Part shown: positions 7,875 through 29,709 of the stretch, piece after piece
How positions within the stretch are numbered: the stretch's first letter is position 1
Layout of the letters: the number at the start of each line of letters is the position of its first letter
Source: Amycolatopsis vastitatis
GTDB taxonomy: Bacteria > Actinomycetota > Actinomycetes > Mycobacteriales > Pseudonocardiaceae
DNA: 64,000 nucleotides
NCBI RefSeq assembly: GCF_002234595.1
Contig: NZ_NMUL01000010.1
Span: 124,001-188,000, forward strand
Direction of reading: 5' to 3'
Program-made: the position numbers and the translations under genes
Notes under the pieces: generated by a model
What the model was told of the DNA's origin: nothing
Databases searched by the model: none
Seen by the model: only the letters and a program-made list of their open reading frames with translations

Positions 7875-9376
7875 CTCGACTGCACGAAGCGGTGCGGGCC
7901 GCGGCCCGCCGCTATCCCGACCGGCCGGCCGTCACCGGGCCCGACGGCTCGCTGACCTACGCCGAGCTCGACCGGCGGGCGGACGCCATGGCCGCGCACC
8001 TCGCCGCGGCCGGGGTGCGCCCGGGGGACCGGGTCCTCATCTGGGCCGCCAAGTCCTGTGCCGTCGTGACCGCGATGCAGGCGGCCCTGCGCGTCGGCGC
8101 GGTCTACGTCCCCTTGGACAGCACGTCTCCCGCGCGCCGCGCGGCGAAGGTGGCGCGAGACTGCACCCCACGCGTGGTGTGCACGACCCCGGAACGCGCG
8201 CGGGAGATCAGGCCCTGGCTCGAGGCCCCGACCGTGTTCGTCGACCTCGGCGAGCCGCTTCCCGCCGCCGTACCGCCGCCCGTCGAGACCGGCCGGGACG
8301 ACCTCGCGTTCATCCTCTACACGTCCGGCTCGACCGGTGACCCGAAAGGCGTGTGCCTCAGCCACGCCAACGCCTTCGCCTTCGTGCGATGGGCGATCGA
8401 GACGCTGGCGATCGGACCGGGCGACCGGCTCGCCAACCACGCGCCGTTCAGTTTCGACCTCTCCGTGCTCGACCTGTACGGGGCGCTGTGCACCGGTGCC
8501 GTCGTCCACCTGGTCGGCGCGGAACTCGCCTACGCCCCCGTGCAGCTGGCCGATTTCCTGCGGCAGCGGGAGATCACCGTGTGGTACTCGGTTCCTTCGG
8601 CGCTGATGTTGATGCTGCGCGAAGGCGGCCTGCTCGACCGGCCGGCGCCGCCGTCGCTGCGGGCCGTGCTGTTCGCCGGTGAGGTCTTCCCGATCGGCGC
8701 ACTGCGTGAACTCGCGGGCTGGACCCGCGCGCGGCTGCTGAACCTCTACGGCCCCACCGAGACCAACGTGTGCACCGCGCACGAGGTCCGTGCCGAGGAC
8801 CTGCTGCGGGACCGGCCGGTGCCGATCGGCACCGCGGCCAGTGGCGACACCGTGTGGACGGTCGCACCGCCGGGTGAGCCGGGGGAGCTGTACGTGAGCG
8901 GCCCGTCGGTGATGCGCGGCTACTGGGGCAGGGAACCGCACCAGGGCCCGTACGCCACCGGCGATCTGGTGACGGCCCGGGACGACGGTTCGTTCGAGTA
9001 CGTCGGCAGGCGCGACGCGATGGCCAAGGTGCGGGGACACCGGGTCGAACTGGGCGACGTCGAAGCCGCGCTGCACACCCACCCCGCGGTCGCCGAGGCG
9101 GCCGTCGTGGTCGGTGGCCAGGCGCTCGAAGCGCGGCTGGAGGCGTTCGTCGTACTCCGTCCCGGCGCCCGGACCGGAGTGCTGGCGATCAAACGCCACT
9201 GCGCGGAGCGGCTGCCGACCTACATGATCCCGGGCGAGGTGCACCCGGTGTCCGCGCTTCCCCGTACCGGCAACGGAAAAATCGATCGGACCGCGCTCGT
9301 CCGCGCATCGCGGGAAGGCAGCGCGGTAGGAGAGGAGCACAGTATGAGAGGGGCACAGCATGCAGGCGGACGTTGA
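7871..9376 (+). CDS. L-proline adenylating enzyme (PltF-like, loads the pyrrole carrier)
   Basis: This is a 501-residue stand-alone adenylation domain. It has YTSGSTGDPKG (core A3), SFDLSVLDLYGAL (A4), NLYGPTETNVCTA (A5), YATGDLV (A7) and PRTGNGKID (A10). Reading the binding-pocket residues by eye gives D-L-L-Y-L-A-L-V-C plus the invariant Lys, which is the code I associate with pyrrole-forming proline ligases such as PltF and CloN4. It has no carrier domain of its own. The partner carrier gene begins 17 bp before this stop codon. The enzyme activates L-proline and loads it on that carrier, the first committed step of the pyrrole unit. Confidence 0.92.
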   Translation: MTRLHEAVRAAARRYPDRPAVTGPDGSLTYAELDRRADAMAAHLAAAGVRPGDRVLIWAAKSCAVVTAMQAALRVGAVYVPLDSTSPARRAAKVARDCTPRVVCTTPERAREIRPWLEAPTVFVDLGEPLPAAVPPPVETGRDDLAFILYTSGSTGDPKGVCLSHANAFAFVRWAIETLAIGPGDRLANHAPFSFDLSVLDLYGALCTGAVVHLVGAELAYAPVQLADFLRQREITVWYSVPSALMLMLREGGLLDRPAPPSLRAVLFAGEVFPIGALRELAGWTRARLLNLYGPTETNVCTAHEVRAEDLLRDRPVPIGTAASGDTVWTVAPPGEPGELYVSGPSVMRGYWGREPHQGPYATGDLVTARDDGSFEYVGRRDAMAKVRGHRVELGDVEAALHTHPAVAEAAVVVGGQALEARLEAFVVLRPGARTGVLAIKRHCAERLPTYMIPGEVHPVSALPRTGNGKIDRTALVRASREGSAVGEEHSMRGAQHAGGR

Positions 9377-9656
9377 GCAGCAGCTCGTCGAGTTCATCCG
9401 GCACAAGTTCCTGGACGGCGACCCCGAGGGAGAACTCGGCGCGGACACCCCGCTGCTGCAGTGGGGGATCCTGGACTCGCTGAAAGTCGCCATCCTGCTG
9501 ACCTTCATCCGCGAGCAGCTCGGCGTGATCGTGCCCTTCCAGCACCTGAGCGCCAAGAACTTCGGCACCGTCGGCGGTATCGCGACGCTCGTGCGGGAAC
9601 TGGGCGAACCCGCGCCGGACTACGCCGACTCCGTCCACTCGCTGCCGCCGGCGTGA
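9360..9656 (+). CDS. PltL-like peptidyl carrier protein for prolyl/pyrrolyl thioester
   Basis: This free-standing carrier has 98 residues. The phosphopantetheine site is the Ser of WGILDSLKV (about residue 40), in the context TPLLQWGIL and FIREQLGVIVP that matches PltL-type carriers and differs from ordinary NRPS carriers (GGxS). Proline is loaded here, oxidised to pyrrole and probably chlorinated while attached. The start lies inside the ligase gene, in another frame. The last 37 bp overlap the convergent SARP gene. Confidence 0.92.
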   Translation: MQADVEQQLVEFIRHKFLDGDPEGELGADTPLLQWGILDSLKVAILLTFIREQLGVIVPFQHLSAKNFGTVGGIATLVRELGEPAPDYADSVHSLPPA

Positions 9657-10417
9657 CAGGTCGCGAGCAGCTCGTCGTCCGCTCGGAGGATCGCCTGCTG
9701 AACCCGCTGCAGCATCCGGCCCGGGCGGACGCCGAGCTGGTCGTCCAGAGTCTTGCGGGCGAGGTGGTAGACGTTCAGCGCGTCCGCCTGCCGGTCCGAG
9801 CGGTACAACGCGATCATGAGCTGGCGGTGGAAGGTCTCCCGGGTCGGGTGCTCGGCGACGATGGAGTGCAGCGGCCCGACCAGCTCCCGGTGCAGCCCGC
9901 TGGCGAGCCGGCAGTCGATCAGCGTTTCCAGGCACGCCATCCGGGTCTCCTCGAGCCGGGTGACGAACCCGTCGACGAGGTGCCCGGCGCGCAGGCCGCC
10001 GAGGACCGGGCCGTGCCACAGGGACAGCGCACCCTCCAGCGCGCCGATCGCCTCCGGGTACCGGCGGTGCCGCGACAGGACCCGGCCGTTCGCGGCCAGG
10101 CGGAGCACGATGTCCGCGTCGCACTCGTGGGCGCCCTTGTGGAGCACGTAGCCGGCCTGGTGGGTGACCACGGTGCCCGCCGGGAACCCCGCGGCCGCGA
10201 GGATCTTGCGCAGCTGCGAGACGTAGACCTGCAGGGCCGCGGTGGCCCGGCGGGGCGGGTCGTCGGCCCAGATCTCCGCGATCAGCTGGTCCCGCGTGAC
10301 CAGCTCACCCGCACGGATCAACAGCACGGCGAGCACCGCCTGGACCCTCGGCGGCCCCACGACGGTGACGCGGTTGCGGTCGGCCAGGCGTAACGGGCCG
10401 AGGACTTCGAAGCGCAT
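9620..10417 (-). CDS. SARP family transcriptional activator
   Basis: This protein has 265 residues from MRFEVLGPLRLADRN. The N-terminal OmpR-like winged-helix DNA-binding part runs to about residue 95 (LLIRAGELVTRDQLIAEIWADDPP, then ALQVYVSQLRKIL). The all-helical bacterial activation domain follows (ALSLWHGPVLGGL, RLEETRMACLETLIDCRLASG, LYRSDRQADALNVYHLARKTLDDQLGVRPG). It is short and lacks an ATPase domain, as in ActII-ORF4 and DnrI, the pathway-specific activators of antibiotic clusters. An upstream extension to 10522 is rejected because it is not family-like. Its position between the pyrrole genes and the assembly-line genes makes it the leading candidate for switching on both. Confidence 0.9.
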   Translation of the reverse strand: MRFEVLGPLRLADRNRVTVVGPPRVQAVLAVLLIRAGELVTRDQLIAEIWADDPPRRATAALQVYVSQLRKILAAAGFPAGTVVTHQAGYVLHKGAHECDADIVLRLAANGRVLSRHRRYPEAIGALEGALSLWHGPVLGGLRAGHLVDGFVTRLEETRMACLETLIDCRLASGLHRELVGPLHSIVAEHPTRETFHRQLMIALYRSDRQADALNVYHLARKTLDDQLGVRPGRMLQRVQQAILRADDELLATCHAGGSEWTESA

Positions 10418-10525
10418 GGTGTGAGTCTCGTCTCGCGATCGTGGTTCCGCCATGCTGGAGTGGGCCGCTGATCGGGCACCGCACGGCATAGCCGTCTGGG
10501 TAGCGTGCGGCCGTGGCCGCATGGG

Positions 10526-11986
10526 TCAGGACGTGCTGTCCAACGCGGCCAGGTCGATCTTCCCGTTCGGGGTGGCCGGCATGGACCGGTGCGCGCGGAA
10601 CGCCATCGGCACCATCTGCGGCGGCAGCACGCCGGTGGCGAACGTGCGGAGCTGCTCACCGGTGATCTCCGCGTCGCCGCACCGGGTGTAGTGCGCGGTG
10701 AGCAGCGGTTCGCCGTGCCGGTTCGCGGCCACGGTCACCGCGCACTGGGCCACCAGCGGGTGCCGGGCGATCGCGGCCTCCACCTCGCCCAGCTCGACCC
10801 GGAACCCGCGGATCTGCACCTGGCGGTCCTTGCGGCCGATGTAGTGCAGGTCGCCTGCGGCGTCCCGGACCGCCCAGTCACCACTGCGGAACGTTCGCAC
10901 CCCGTCGCGGACGGAGAAGCGCTCCGCCGTGAGGTCCTCGCGGCCGAGATAACCGTGGCTGACCCCGGAACCGGAGACGAGCATCTCGCCCGGCGTGCCG
11001 GCGGGCACCGGCCGCAGGTCCTCGTCCACCACGGTGATCTCCAGGTGTGGCAACGGCACTCCGATCGGGGTCGTGCCCGGCCGCCCGTCCCCGGCGTCCG
11101 GCGCCAGCACGTGCCAGGTGGCGTGCACGGTCGTCTCGGTGATGCCGTACATGTTGACCAGCGTCGCCCCAGGTGCCACGGCCAGGTCGTACCAGCGCCG
11201 GATGGCGGGCGGGTGGATCGCCTCACCGGAGAACATCACGTACCGCAGCGCGGGCAGCCGCTCGCCCCGTGCCGCCAGTTCGGCCAGCAGGTAGTCGAAC
11301 GCGGTCGGCACCTGGTTGAGCACGGTCACGCCCTCGGCCCGGAGGACGTCGACGAACGCGCGCGGGTCGGTCGCGGTCTCGTGGGAGATCATCACGGCGG
11401 TGCCGCCGTTGAGCAGGGCACCCCACAGCTCCCACACGCTGACGTCGAACCCGTACCCGCAGAACACCGACCAGACGTCCGTCGCGTCGAAGTCGAAGAC
11501 CTTGTGGCCGGCGTCCAGCAACGCCAGGACGTGTTCGTTGCCGACGAAGACCCCCTTGGGACGGCCGCTCGAGCCGGACGTGTAGATCACGTAGGCGACA
11601 TCCGGCGGGGTTTCGTGCCGGACGGTCCGAGGGCCGGTGACGACCACGTCCGGCCGCCGGGTGCCCCGCTCCGCCGTGACGACCACGGTCACGCCCGCGT
11701 CCTCGGCGATCAGCTCCCGGCGGGCGGCCGGATACGCCGGGTCCAGTGGCACGTAGGCACATCCGTGCGCGAGGATGCCCAGGATCCCGACCGCGACGGC
11801 CACCCCGCGGGGCATGCGCAACCCGATCAGGTCCCCGGGCCGCGCGCCCGCGGCGGCGAGGCGGTCGCGCAGGTCTTCCGCGGCGGCGCGCAGCTCGTCG
11901 TAGCTCAGGGACAGTTCACTGTCGACCACGGCGACCTGGCCGGGGTCGAGGGCGGCCTGCGCCGCGAACCTCTCGTAGAGCGTCAT
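10526..11986 (-). CDS. Stand-alone NRPS adenylation domain, Ser/Thr-like code
   Basis: This 486-residue protein from MTLYERFAAQ is a complete A domain without a carrier. It has YTSGSSGRPKG (135-145), GFDVSVWELWGAL, NMYGITETTVHAT, FRSGDWAV, DRQVQIRGFRVELGEVE and PATPNGKID. Pocket residues read by eye are D-V-W-N-M-S-M-V-H, which lies between the serine (DVWHLSLID) and actinobacterial threonine (DFWNIGMVH) codes. A small beta-hydroxy amino acid is therefore likely. The start overlaps the stop of the methyltransferase gene (ATGA). The C-PCP-R protein two genes upstream has lost its own A domain, so this enzyme most likely charges that carrier in trans. It is the last gene of the long leftward operon. 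Confidence 0.88.
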   Translation of the reverse strand: MTLYERFAAQAALDPGQVAVVDSELSLSYDELRAAAEDLRDRLAAAGARPGDLIGLRMPRGVAVAVGILGILAHGCAYVPLDPAYPAARRELIAEDAGVTVVVTAERGTRRPDVVVTGPRTVRHETPPDVAYVIYTSGSSGRPKGVFVGNEHVLALLDAGHKVFDFDATDVWSVFCGYGFDVSVWELWGALLNGGTAVMISHETATDPRAFVDVLRAEGVTVLNQVPTAFDYLLAELAARGERLPALRYVMFSGEAIHPPAIRRWYDLAVAPGATLVNMYGITETTVHATWHVLAPDAGDGRPGTTPIGVPLPHLEITVVDEDLRPVPAGTPGEMLVSGSGVSHGYLGREDLTAERFSVRDGVRTFRSGDWAVRDAAGDLHYIGRKDRQVQIRGFRVELGEVEAAIARHPLVAQCAVTVAANRHGEPLLTAHYTRCGDAEITGEQLRTFATGVLPPQMVPMAFRAHRSMPATPNGKIDLAALDSTS

Positions 11987-13044
11987 GGTGTCGGGGCTCC
12001 CTGCGGTACGCCGGATTCCTGGGTGAACAGCACGTCGAAGCACCCGTCCGTTTCGGACCAGGTGAGGACGGCCCGGTAGCCGAGCCGCGCGCCCAGCGCG
12101 GACGTCTCGGCCGGGTCGGTGCCCGGCGGCGGGGGCGGCCGGGACTCCAGTTCCGCGAGCACGGCGAGCTCACCGGTGAGCCGCAGGTTCGGGATCCCGG
12201 TGACGGCGAGCCCGCGGCCGCCCGCCTCGACGAGGTGGCCGGCCAGCTCGGTGGTCCCGGTGACGTCGACGCCCCACGCCAACCGGCGTGCGACCGGGTG
12301 CTCCGGCCGCGGCGCCTCGGTCAGGATGACGTCGTACCGGTGCCTGCTCAGTTCGTTGTGGTACCCGGCGTTCTTGAGGCGGACGTCCGCGCCGTACGGC
12401 AGGCCGGTGAAGAAACCCGGGTCGACGAGCAGTTCCTTTTCCAGCCGCAGCAACCGTTCCAGGGTCGCGCGGTCGCCGCCCTTCGCGACCGCGACGGCGG
12501 CCAGCAGGCACCGCTGGGTCCGTGCGTTGCGGACGTCGCCGACGAACACCGCGCCGCCGGGCGCGAGCAGCCGGAACACCCCGTCGAGGACCTCGCGCAG
12601 GTAGCCGAGGCCGGGGAAGTACTGCACGACGGAGTTCAGGATCACCGTGTCGAAGAACAGCTCGGGCAGGTCGCCGAGCTCGTGCGCGGCGCCCTGCCGC
12701 AACACGACACGGTCGGCGATGTCGTCGTCGAGGGTGTCCTCCAGCCAGTCGATCGCGGCACCGGACGCGTCGACGCCCCAGTACGTGTCGCAACGCCCGG
12801 CCAGTTCGGTCAGCACCAGCCCGCTGCCCACGCCGATCTCCAGCACGCGCCGGGGGTTCAGCGCGCCGATCCGCCGAACCGTGGCGTCCCGCCACTCCCG
12901 CATTTCCGCGAGCGGGATCGGCTCACCGGTGTAGCTGCTGGTCCAGCCGGCGAACCGGGTGTCCGGGTCGGCCGTCAGCGACCCGGTGTAGAGCTCGTCG
13001 TAGAGCGCTTCCCAGGACCGGACGTGCTCGGCGGCCGTGGTCAT
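11983..13044 (-). CDS. Free-standing NRPS-type methyltransferase domain
   Basis: This 353-residue protein begins MTTAAEHVRSWEALYDELY. The stretches FAGWTSSYTGEPIPLAEM, RVLEIGVGSGLVLTELA, FDTVILNSVVQYFPGLGYL and APGGAVFVGDVRN are those of the methyltransferase domains normally inserted inside NRPS adenylation domains, not of free tailoring enzymes. Both ends are coupled by ATGA overlaps, to the C-PCP-R gene upstream and the A-domain gene downstream. The simplest reading is that an ancestral C-A-MT-PCP-R module was divided and this is its MT domain, methylating N or C of the carrier-bound residue. Substrate and site are inferred. Confidence 0.85.
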   Translation of the reverse strand: MTTAAEHVRSWEALYDELYTGSLTADPDTRFAGWTSSYTGEPIPLAEMREWRDATVRRIGALNPRRVLEIGVGSGLVLTELAGRCDTYWGVDASGAAIDWLEDTLDDDIADRVVLRQGAAHELGDLPELFFDTVILNSVVQYFPGLGYLREVLDGVFRLLAPGGAVFVGDVRNARTQRCLLAAVAVAKGGDRATLERLLRLEKELLVDPGFFTGLPYGADVRLKNAGYHNELSRHRYDVILTEAPRPEHPVARRLAWGVDVTGTTELAGHLVEAGGRGLAVTGIPNLRLTGELAVLAELESRPPPPPGTDPAETSALGARLGYRAVLTWSETDGCFDVLFTQESGVPQGAPTP

Positions 13045-16000
13045 CTCCCGTCCGCCCCCACCGTGGCGAAGGCCGTCAGCGCGCCGCGGAGGTACTCCGC
13101 GTCGACCGGGCCGCAGACCACCGCACCGGCCAGCGCCGAAGTGGCCAGCGACGTGTCGTAGCCCGGTTCCCGCCAGCCTTCCGCCACGTGCCGCTTCCAG
13201 GCACCGACCACGGCGAGCACCAGGTCCCAGCGCGAGTCCCGGTCCGCCGCGGACCGGCGGACGAGTTCGGAGTACCAGGTGTCGATGTCCACCGGCCGCA
13301 CGTCGTGCCCGGCGAGCGTCATCGCCTCGCCCAGTACGCGGAAGCTGAACGGTTTCGGCGCGACGAGGTGGTAGTGCCCGCCGAGGGACTCCCGCCGGCG
13401 CGCCAACGCCGTGATCGCGTCCGCGACGTAGTCGACCGGGGACGCGGGCATGGGGACGTCCGAGTCGGGCACCAGACCCAGGTACGTGCACGCCCGCACG
13501 ATCTCGCTCGTGGCGTCGGCCGGTTTCCAGTAGGCGGGCGACGTCGCGCCCATCAGCCTGGTGGCGCGGTAGACCACGGTCGGGACGCCTCGCTCGTTGG
13601 CCAGGTCCAGCATCCGCTCGGCCACCCATTTCGTCGCCAGATAGCCGTTGCGGACGTCCGGCGGGTTCTCGCCCAGCGGCAGTTCACGGCCGGCGACCGC
13701 CGGATCGGGGTGCTCGGTGAGCCCGGCGAACGACGGGTAGTGCACCGGCTTGGTCCGGCCGGTCGCGGCGAGCCGGAGCACCTCCCGGGTCCCGCCGACG
13801 TTCGTCGGCCGCAGGCGCCGGTAGCTCGGCAGGATGTTCAGGCTCGCGCCCGCGTGGTAGATCTCGGCCACGTCCTCGCCCAGTGCGGCGAAGTCCGCCT
13901 CGGCCAGCCCGAGCAGCGGCTTGCCGAGGTTCCCGCACACCGCGGTGACCCGGCCGTGGTACTCGTCGCGCCACAGCCCGGCAGAGCGGAGGGTGTCGCG
14001 CAGGCGCGCCAGCCCGTCGTCCGCCGTCTTGTCCCGCACCAGGCAGGTGACGGTGGCGGCGGTCGTGCGCAGCAGCCGGTCGAGCAGGAACGTGCCGAGG
14101 TACCCGGTGGCCCCGGTGAGCAGCACCCGGTGGGGGGACGCGGTCCAGGCGCCGGGCCCGGTGCCGGTGATCGACTCGTCCAGGGTGACGTCCGTCCGGA
14201 GGTCCTGGTGCCCGCGGGGCGCGGGCTGCGTCTCGCCGCCGGCCTCGACCAGTTTCGCGAGGTCTCGTACGGTCGGGTGCTCGAACAGCGTGTGCAGGGT
14301 GACCGTGGTGTTCCAGGCGTCCCTGACCTGGTTGATCGCGCGGGTGCCGAGCAGCGAGTGCAGGCCCAGTTCGAGGAGGTTGTCGGTGGCGCCGATCCGG
14401 TCGACGCCGAGGATGCCGGCCATGAGCGCGGCGATCGACTTCTCGGTCGGCGTGCCCGGCTCGTCGTCCGGTGCCCCGGCGCGGACGGGGACCGCGGGCC
14501 GGGCGCGGTCACCGAGGTACTCGATGTCGTCGTGGTCGGTCACCCTGGCCCACACGCCGGAAGGCGTGCCGCCGACCTCGACCAGGCCGGGTGCGCCGAG
14601 CGGAACCTCGCGCCCCTGCTGGTCCACGAGCCGCAGCGGCCGTCCCGGCGCCGCCCGCAGCAGCCCGGCCACCCGGGGGTCCGCGGCGGCGAGCAGGTCC
14701 AGGTTGACCGTGTCGGCGCAGGCCCGTTCCGTGTGCCGCCGTTCGTCGCCGGTCCGGACGTCGATCTCGCCGAGTGTCGTGCCACGGCCCGTACCGACGA
14801 TCGCCCGCAGCGTCTCGCGCACCCGGCGCAGCAGCAGGTCGGCCTGGTGCGCGCTGAACCGCCGCCGGTCGTGCACCAGCCGCATCGGCATGGTGCTGCC
14901 GGGCATCACCATCAGCACCAGCGGCAACTGCGGCCGGGTGTCCACCGTGTAGCCGCGGATCGTCACGTCCTCGCCCGGCAGCGAGAACTCCGGGATCGGG
15001 ATGTTCTGGTACGTGACCAGGCTTTCGAAGAGGCGCTCCGACGGCGGCAGCGGGCTCCAGCGGTGGATGTCCACCAGGCTGTTCCCGGCGTGCTCGTGCG
15101 CCGACAGCACGGAATCCTGGATGCGCGCCAGGTAGTCCAGCACCGGCCGGCCGGGCCGGACCGCCGTGCGGATCGGGAACGTGCCGACCAGGCAGCCCAC
15201 GATCGACTCCACGGCGGGCACGTCCTGCGGCCGGTGGGCGAACGTCGTCCCCACGGTCAGGTCGTCGGTGTGGAGGCAGCGGGACAGCACCAGCGACCAC
15301 GCCCCGTGGACCAGGGTGTTCGCGGTCAGGCGGTGCTCGCGGGTGAAGGCCCGGATGTCGCCGGCCAGGTCGGCCAGGTCGAGATCCGCCCCCTCGTACG
15401 GGACTTCGCCCTGGTCGGCGGCCGGGGGAGTCCCGAGGTCGAGCGGTGCGGGCGGGACGTACCCGGCCAGCTCGGTCCGCCAGTACTGTTCGGACCCGGT
15501 GCTGTCCGGCTGCTGCCACCGGGCCACGTAGTCCCGGTAGCGCCCGGCGCGTGGCAGTTCCGGGTCCCGGCCCTCGTGGTAGTCCCGGTAGGCGCGCATG
15601 AACTCGGCGAGGATGATCCCGACCGACCACCCGTCCAGGATCAGGTGGTGCACGCTGAGCAGCTGGTACTGCCGGTCGTCGGCGACGCCCAGGCACAGGT
15701 CCATCGGCGGCCGGGCTTCCAGGTCGAACCCCTTGACGCGCACCGGACGCAGGTAGTCCTGGATCCGGTGCCGCCGCTCGGCCTCGCCGAGCCTCCGCAG
15801 GTCCAGTTCGGTGCGCGGCAGCGTTATCCCGCGGTGCACGGTCTGCACGGGCTTCTTGATGTCGTTCCAGTGGAACGTGGTGCGCAGCGCCGCTTGCCGG
15901 TCCACGACGTGCTGCCACGCACGCCAGTAGGCGTCCCTGTCGAGCGAGCCGCCGAACTCCAGCACGGACTGCTCGACGTAGGTCCCCTCGCCCGGCGCGT

Positions 16001-16073
16001 ACAGGTTCTCGAAGAGCATCCCGTGCTGCAGCGGGGTCAGGTCGTAGACGTCCTCGATATCACGTGCGCTCAC
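13041..16073 (-). CDS. Terminal NRPS protein: C - A-domain remnant - PCP - thioester reductase
   Basis: This protein has 1010 residues with a GTG start. The condensation domain (about 5-430) has an intact HHLILDG (142-148). Residues about 470-530 read LRLVDQQGREVPLGAPGLVE and then DDIEYLGDRARP, which resemble only the tail of an A domain (A6-A8); the catalytic core is gone. The carrier Ser is in LGLHSLLG (Ser573). The C-terminal reductase has GATGYLG (654-660), YPSFAG and YLATK (Tyr811, Lys815), as in NADPH-dependent R domains that release the chain as aldehyde or alcohol. No thioesterase occurs in the window, so chain release is probably reductive. The A and MT activities are encoded by the next two genes. 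Confidence 0.9.
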   Translation of the reverse strand: MSARDIEDVYDLTPLQHGMLFENLYAPGEGTYVEQSVLEFGGSLDRDAYWRAWQHVVDRQAALRTTFHWNDIKKPVQTVHRGITLPRTELDLRRLGEAERRHRIQDYLRPVRVKGFDLEARPPMDLCLGVADDRQYQLLSVHHLILDGWSVGIILAEFMRAYRDYHEGRDPELPRAGRYRDYVARWQQPDSTGSEQYWRTELAGYVPPAPLDLGTPPAADQGEVPYEGADLDLADLAGDIRAFTREHRLTANTLVHGAWSLVLSRCLHTDDLTVGTTFAHRPQDVPAVESIVGCLVGTFPIRTAVRPGRPVLDYLARIQDSVLSAHEHAGNSLVDIHRWSPLPPSERLFESLVTYQNIPIPEFSLPGEDVTIRGYTVDTRPQLPLVLMVMPGSTMPMRLVHDRRRFSAHQADLLLRRVRETLRAIVGTGRGTTLGEIDVRTGDERRHTERACADTVNLDLLAAADPRVAGLLRAAPGRPLRLVDQQGREVPLGAPGLVEVGGTPSGVWARVTDHDDIEYLGDRARPAVPVRAGAPDDEPGTPTEKSIAALMAGILGVDRIGATDNLLELGLHSLLGTRAINQVRDAWNTTVTLHTLFEHPTVRDLAKLVEAGGETQPAPRGHQDLRTDVTLDESITGTGPGAWTASPHRVLLTGATGYLGTFLLDRLLRTTAATVTCLVRDKTADDGLARLRDTLRSAGLWRDEYHGRVTAVCGNLGKPLLGLAEADFAALGEDVAEIYHAGASLNILPSYRRLRPTNVGGTREVLRLAATGRTKPVHYPSFAGLTEHPDPAVAGRELPLGENPPDVRNGYLATKWVAERMLDLANERGVPTVVYRATRLMGATSPAYWKPADATSEIVRACTYLGLVPDSDVPMPASPVDYVADAITALARRRESLGGHYHLVAPKPFSFRVLGEAMTLAGHDVRPVDIDTWYSELVRRSAADRDSRWDLVLAVVGAWKRHVAEGWREPGYDTSLATSALAGAVVCGPVDAEYLRGALTAFATVGADGR

Positions 16074-16116
16074 CGGCTCGTGCTCCGTAAGTCGTAGGGG
16101 TTTCCGGGGCCGCGGT

Positions 16117-17270
16117 TCACCATGGCGACACGCCTTCCCGCTCGTCGGTGCCGAGGTGGCCGGCGGCGATGGCCCGGAGCTGCATGTTCGTGGTGCCCTC
16201 GTAGATCTTGCCGATCTTCGTGTCCCGGTAGAACTTCTCCACCGGAAAGGCCGTGCTGTACCCGTTGCCGCCCAGGGTTTCGACGGCCTGCGAGGCGGCC
16301 CGCTCGGCGACCTCGGCGGCCAGGAACTTCGCGGTCGCCGTGGCGGTGAGCCTTTTCGCGAACGGCAGCGTGTCCAGCACCGCGATCGTGTGGTACAGGT
16401 ACGTCCGGGCAGCGTCCAGCTCGGCGGCCAGCCTGGCCAGCGGGAACCGCACGCCCTGGAACGAGATGATCGGTTCGCCGAACTGGCGGCGCCGACGGGC
16501 GTAGCCGAACGCCGCGTCCAGCGCTCCCTGCGCGAGCCCGATCATCTGCGCGGCGATACCGATCTTGCCGATGTTGAGCGTCTCGATCGCGTTGGTGCGC
16601 CCGTCGTGCACCCCGCCGAGGACGTCCTCCGCGCCCACCGGCACGTCGTCGAACTCGACGGCACACGTCGAGCTTGCCCGGATGCCGAGCTTGGAGGCGC
16701 GCTCGCCGACCCGGAGCCCGGGCGTGTCCGCGTCGACGAGGAACGTTCCGACACCGCCGTCGCCCACTTTCGCGAACACCACGAACAGGCTCGCCTCGGC
16801 GGCGTTGGTCGTCCAGTGCTTGCGCCCGGTGATGCGGAACCCGGTGCCGTCCGCGGTGGCCTCGGTGCCCATCGCGAAAGCGTCGCTGCCCGACTCCTCT
16901 TCGGACAGTGCGTAGGCACCGACCGCCGAGGTGGCCAGCCGCGGCAGGTACCGGCGTTTCTGGTCACCGTCGCCGTGCCGCGACAACGCGCTGACCACGA
17001 GCGCGTTCTGGACGTCAACGAACACCGCGACACCGGGATCGACCCGGGCGAGCTCTTCGATCACCACGGCCGAGGACAGCAGGTCACGGCCCGCGCCGCC
17101 GTAGGCCTCCGGGATTTCCACCCCCATCAGGCCTTCGGCGAACAGGGACGCGACCAAGCCGTCGTCGATGCGTTCCTCGGCATCCATTTTGGACACCAAG
17201 GGTGCGACGGCGCGCTGCGCGAAGTCGCGGATCTTCGCTCGCCAGGCCGGGTCGGGTTCGAGGGGACTGT

Positions 17271-17274
<4 letters not shown>
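16117..17274 (-). CDS. Acyl-CoA dehydrogenase family flavoprotein within the assembly-line operon
   Basis: This protein has 385 residues from MNSPLEPDPAWR. Family marks are EAYGGAGRD, YALSEEESGSDAFAM, TGRKHWTTNAAEASLFVVFA, RRRQFGEPIISFQG, ETLGGNGYSTAFPVEKFYRD and KIYEGTTNMQ, so the usual catalytic Glu (YEGT) is kept, unlike in the pyrrole dehydrogenase. The start overlaps the upstream megasynthase stop (ATGA), so it is made with the assembly line. It could desaturate a carrier-bound acyl chain or oxidise a thiazoline to a thiazole. No separate thiazoline oxidase domain is present, which makes the second option worth testing. The assignment of substrate is inference. Confidence 0.85.

Positions 17275-29709
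<12,435 letters not shown>

Noticed and set aside
12522..16097. 1191-codon plus-strand frame opposite C-PCP-R
   Set aside because: No domains and an Arg/His/Gln/Val shadow composition. The minus strand carries all motifs.
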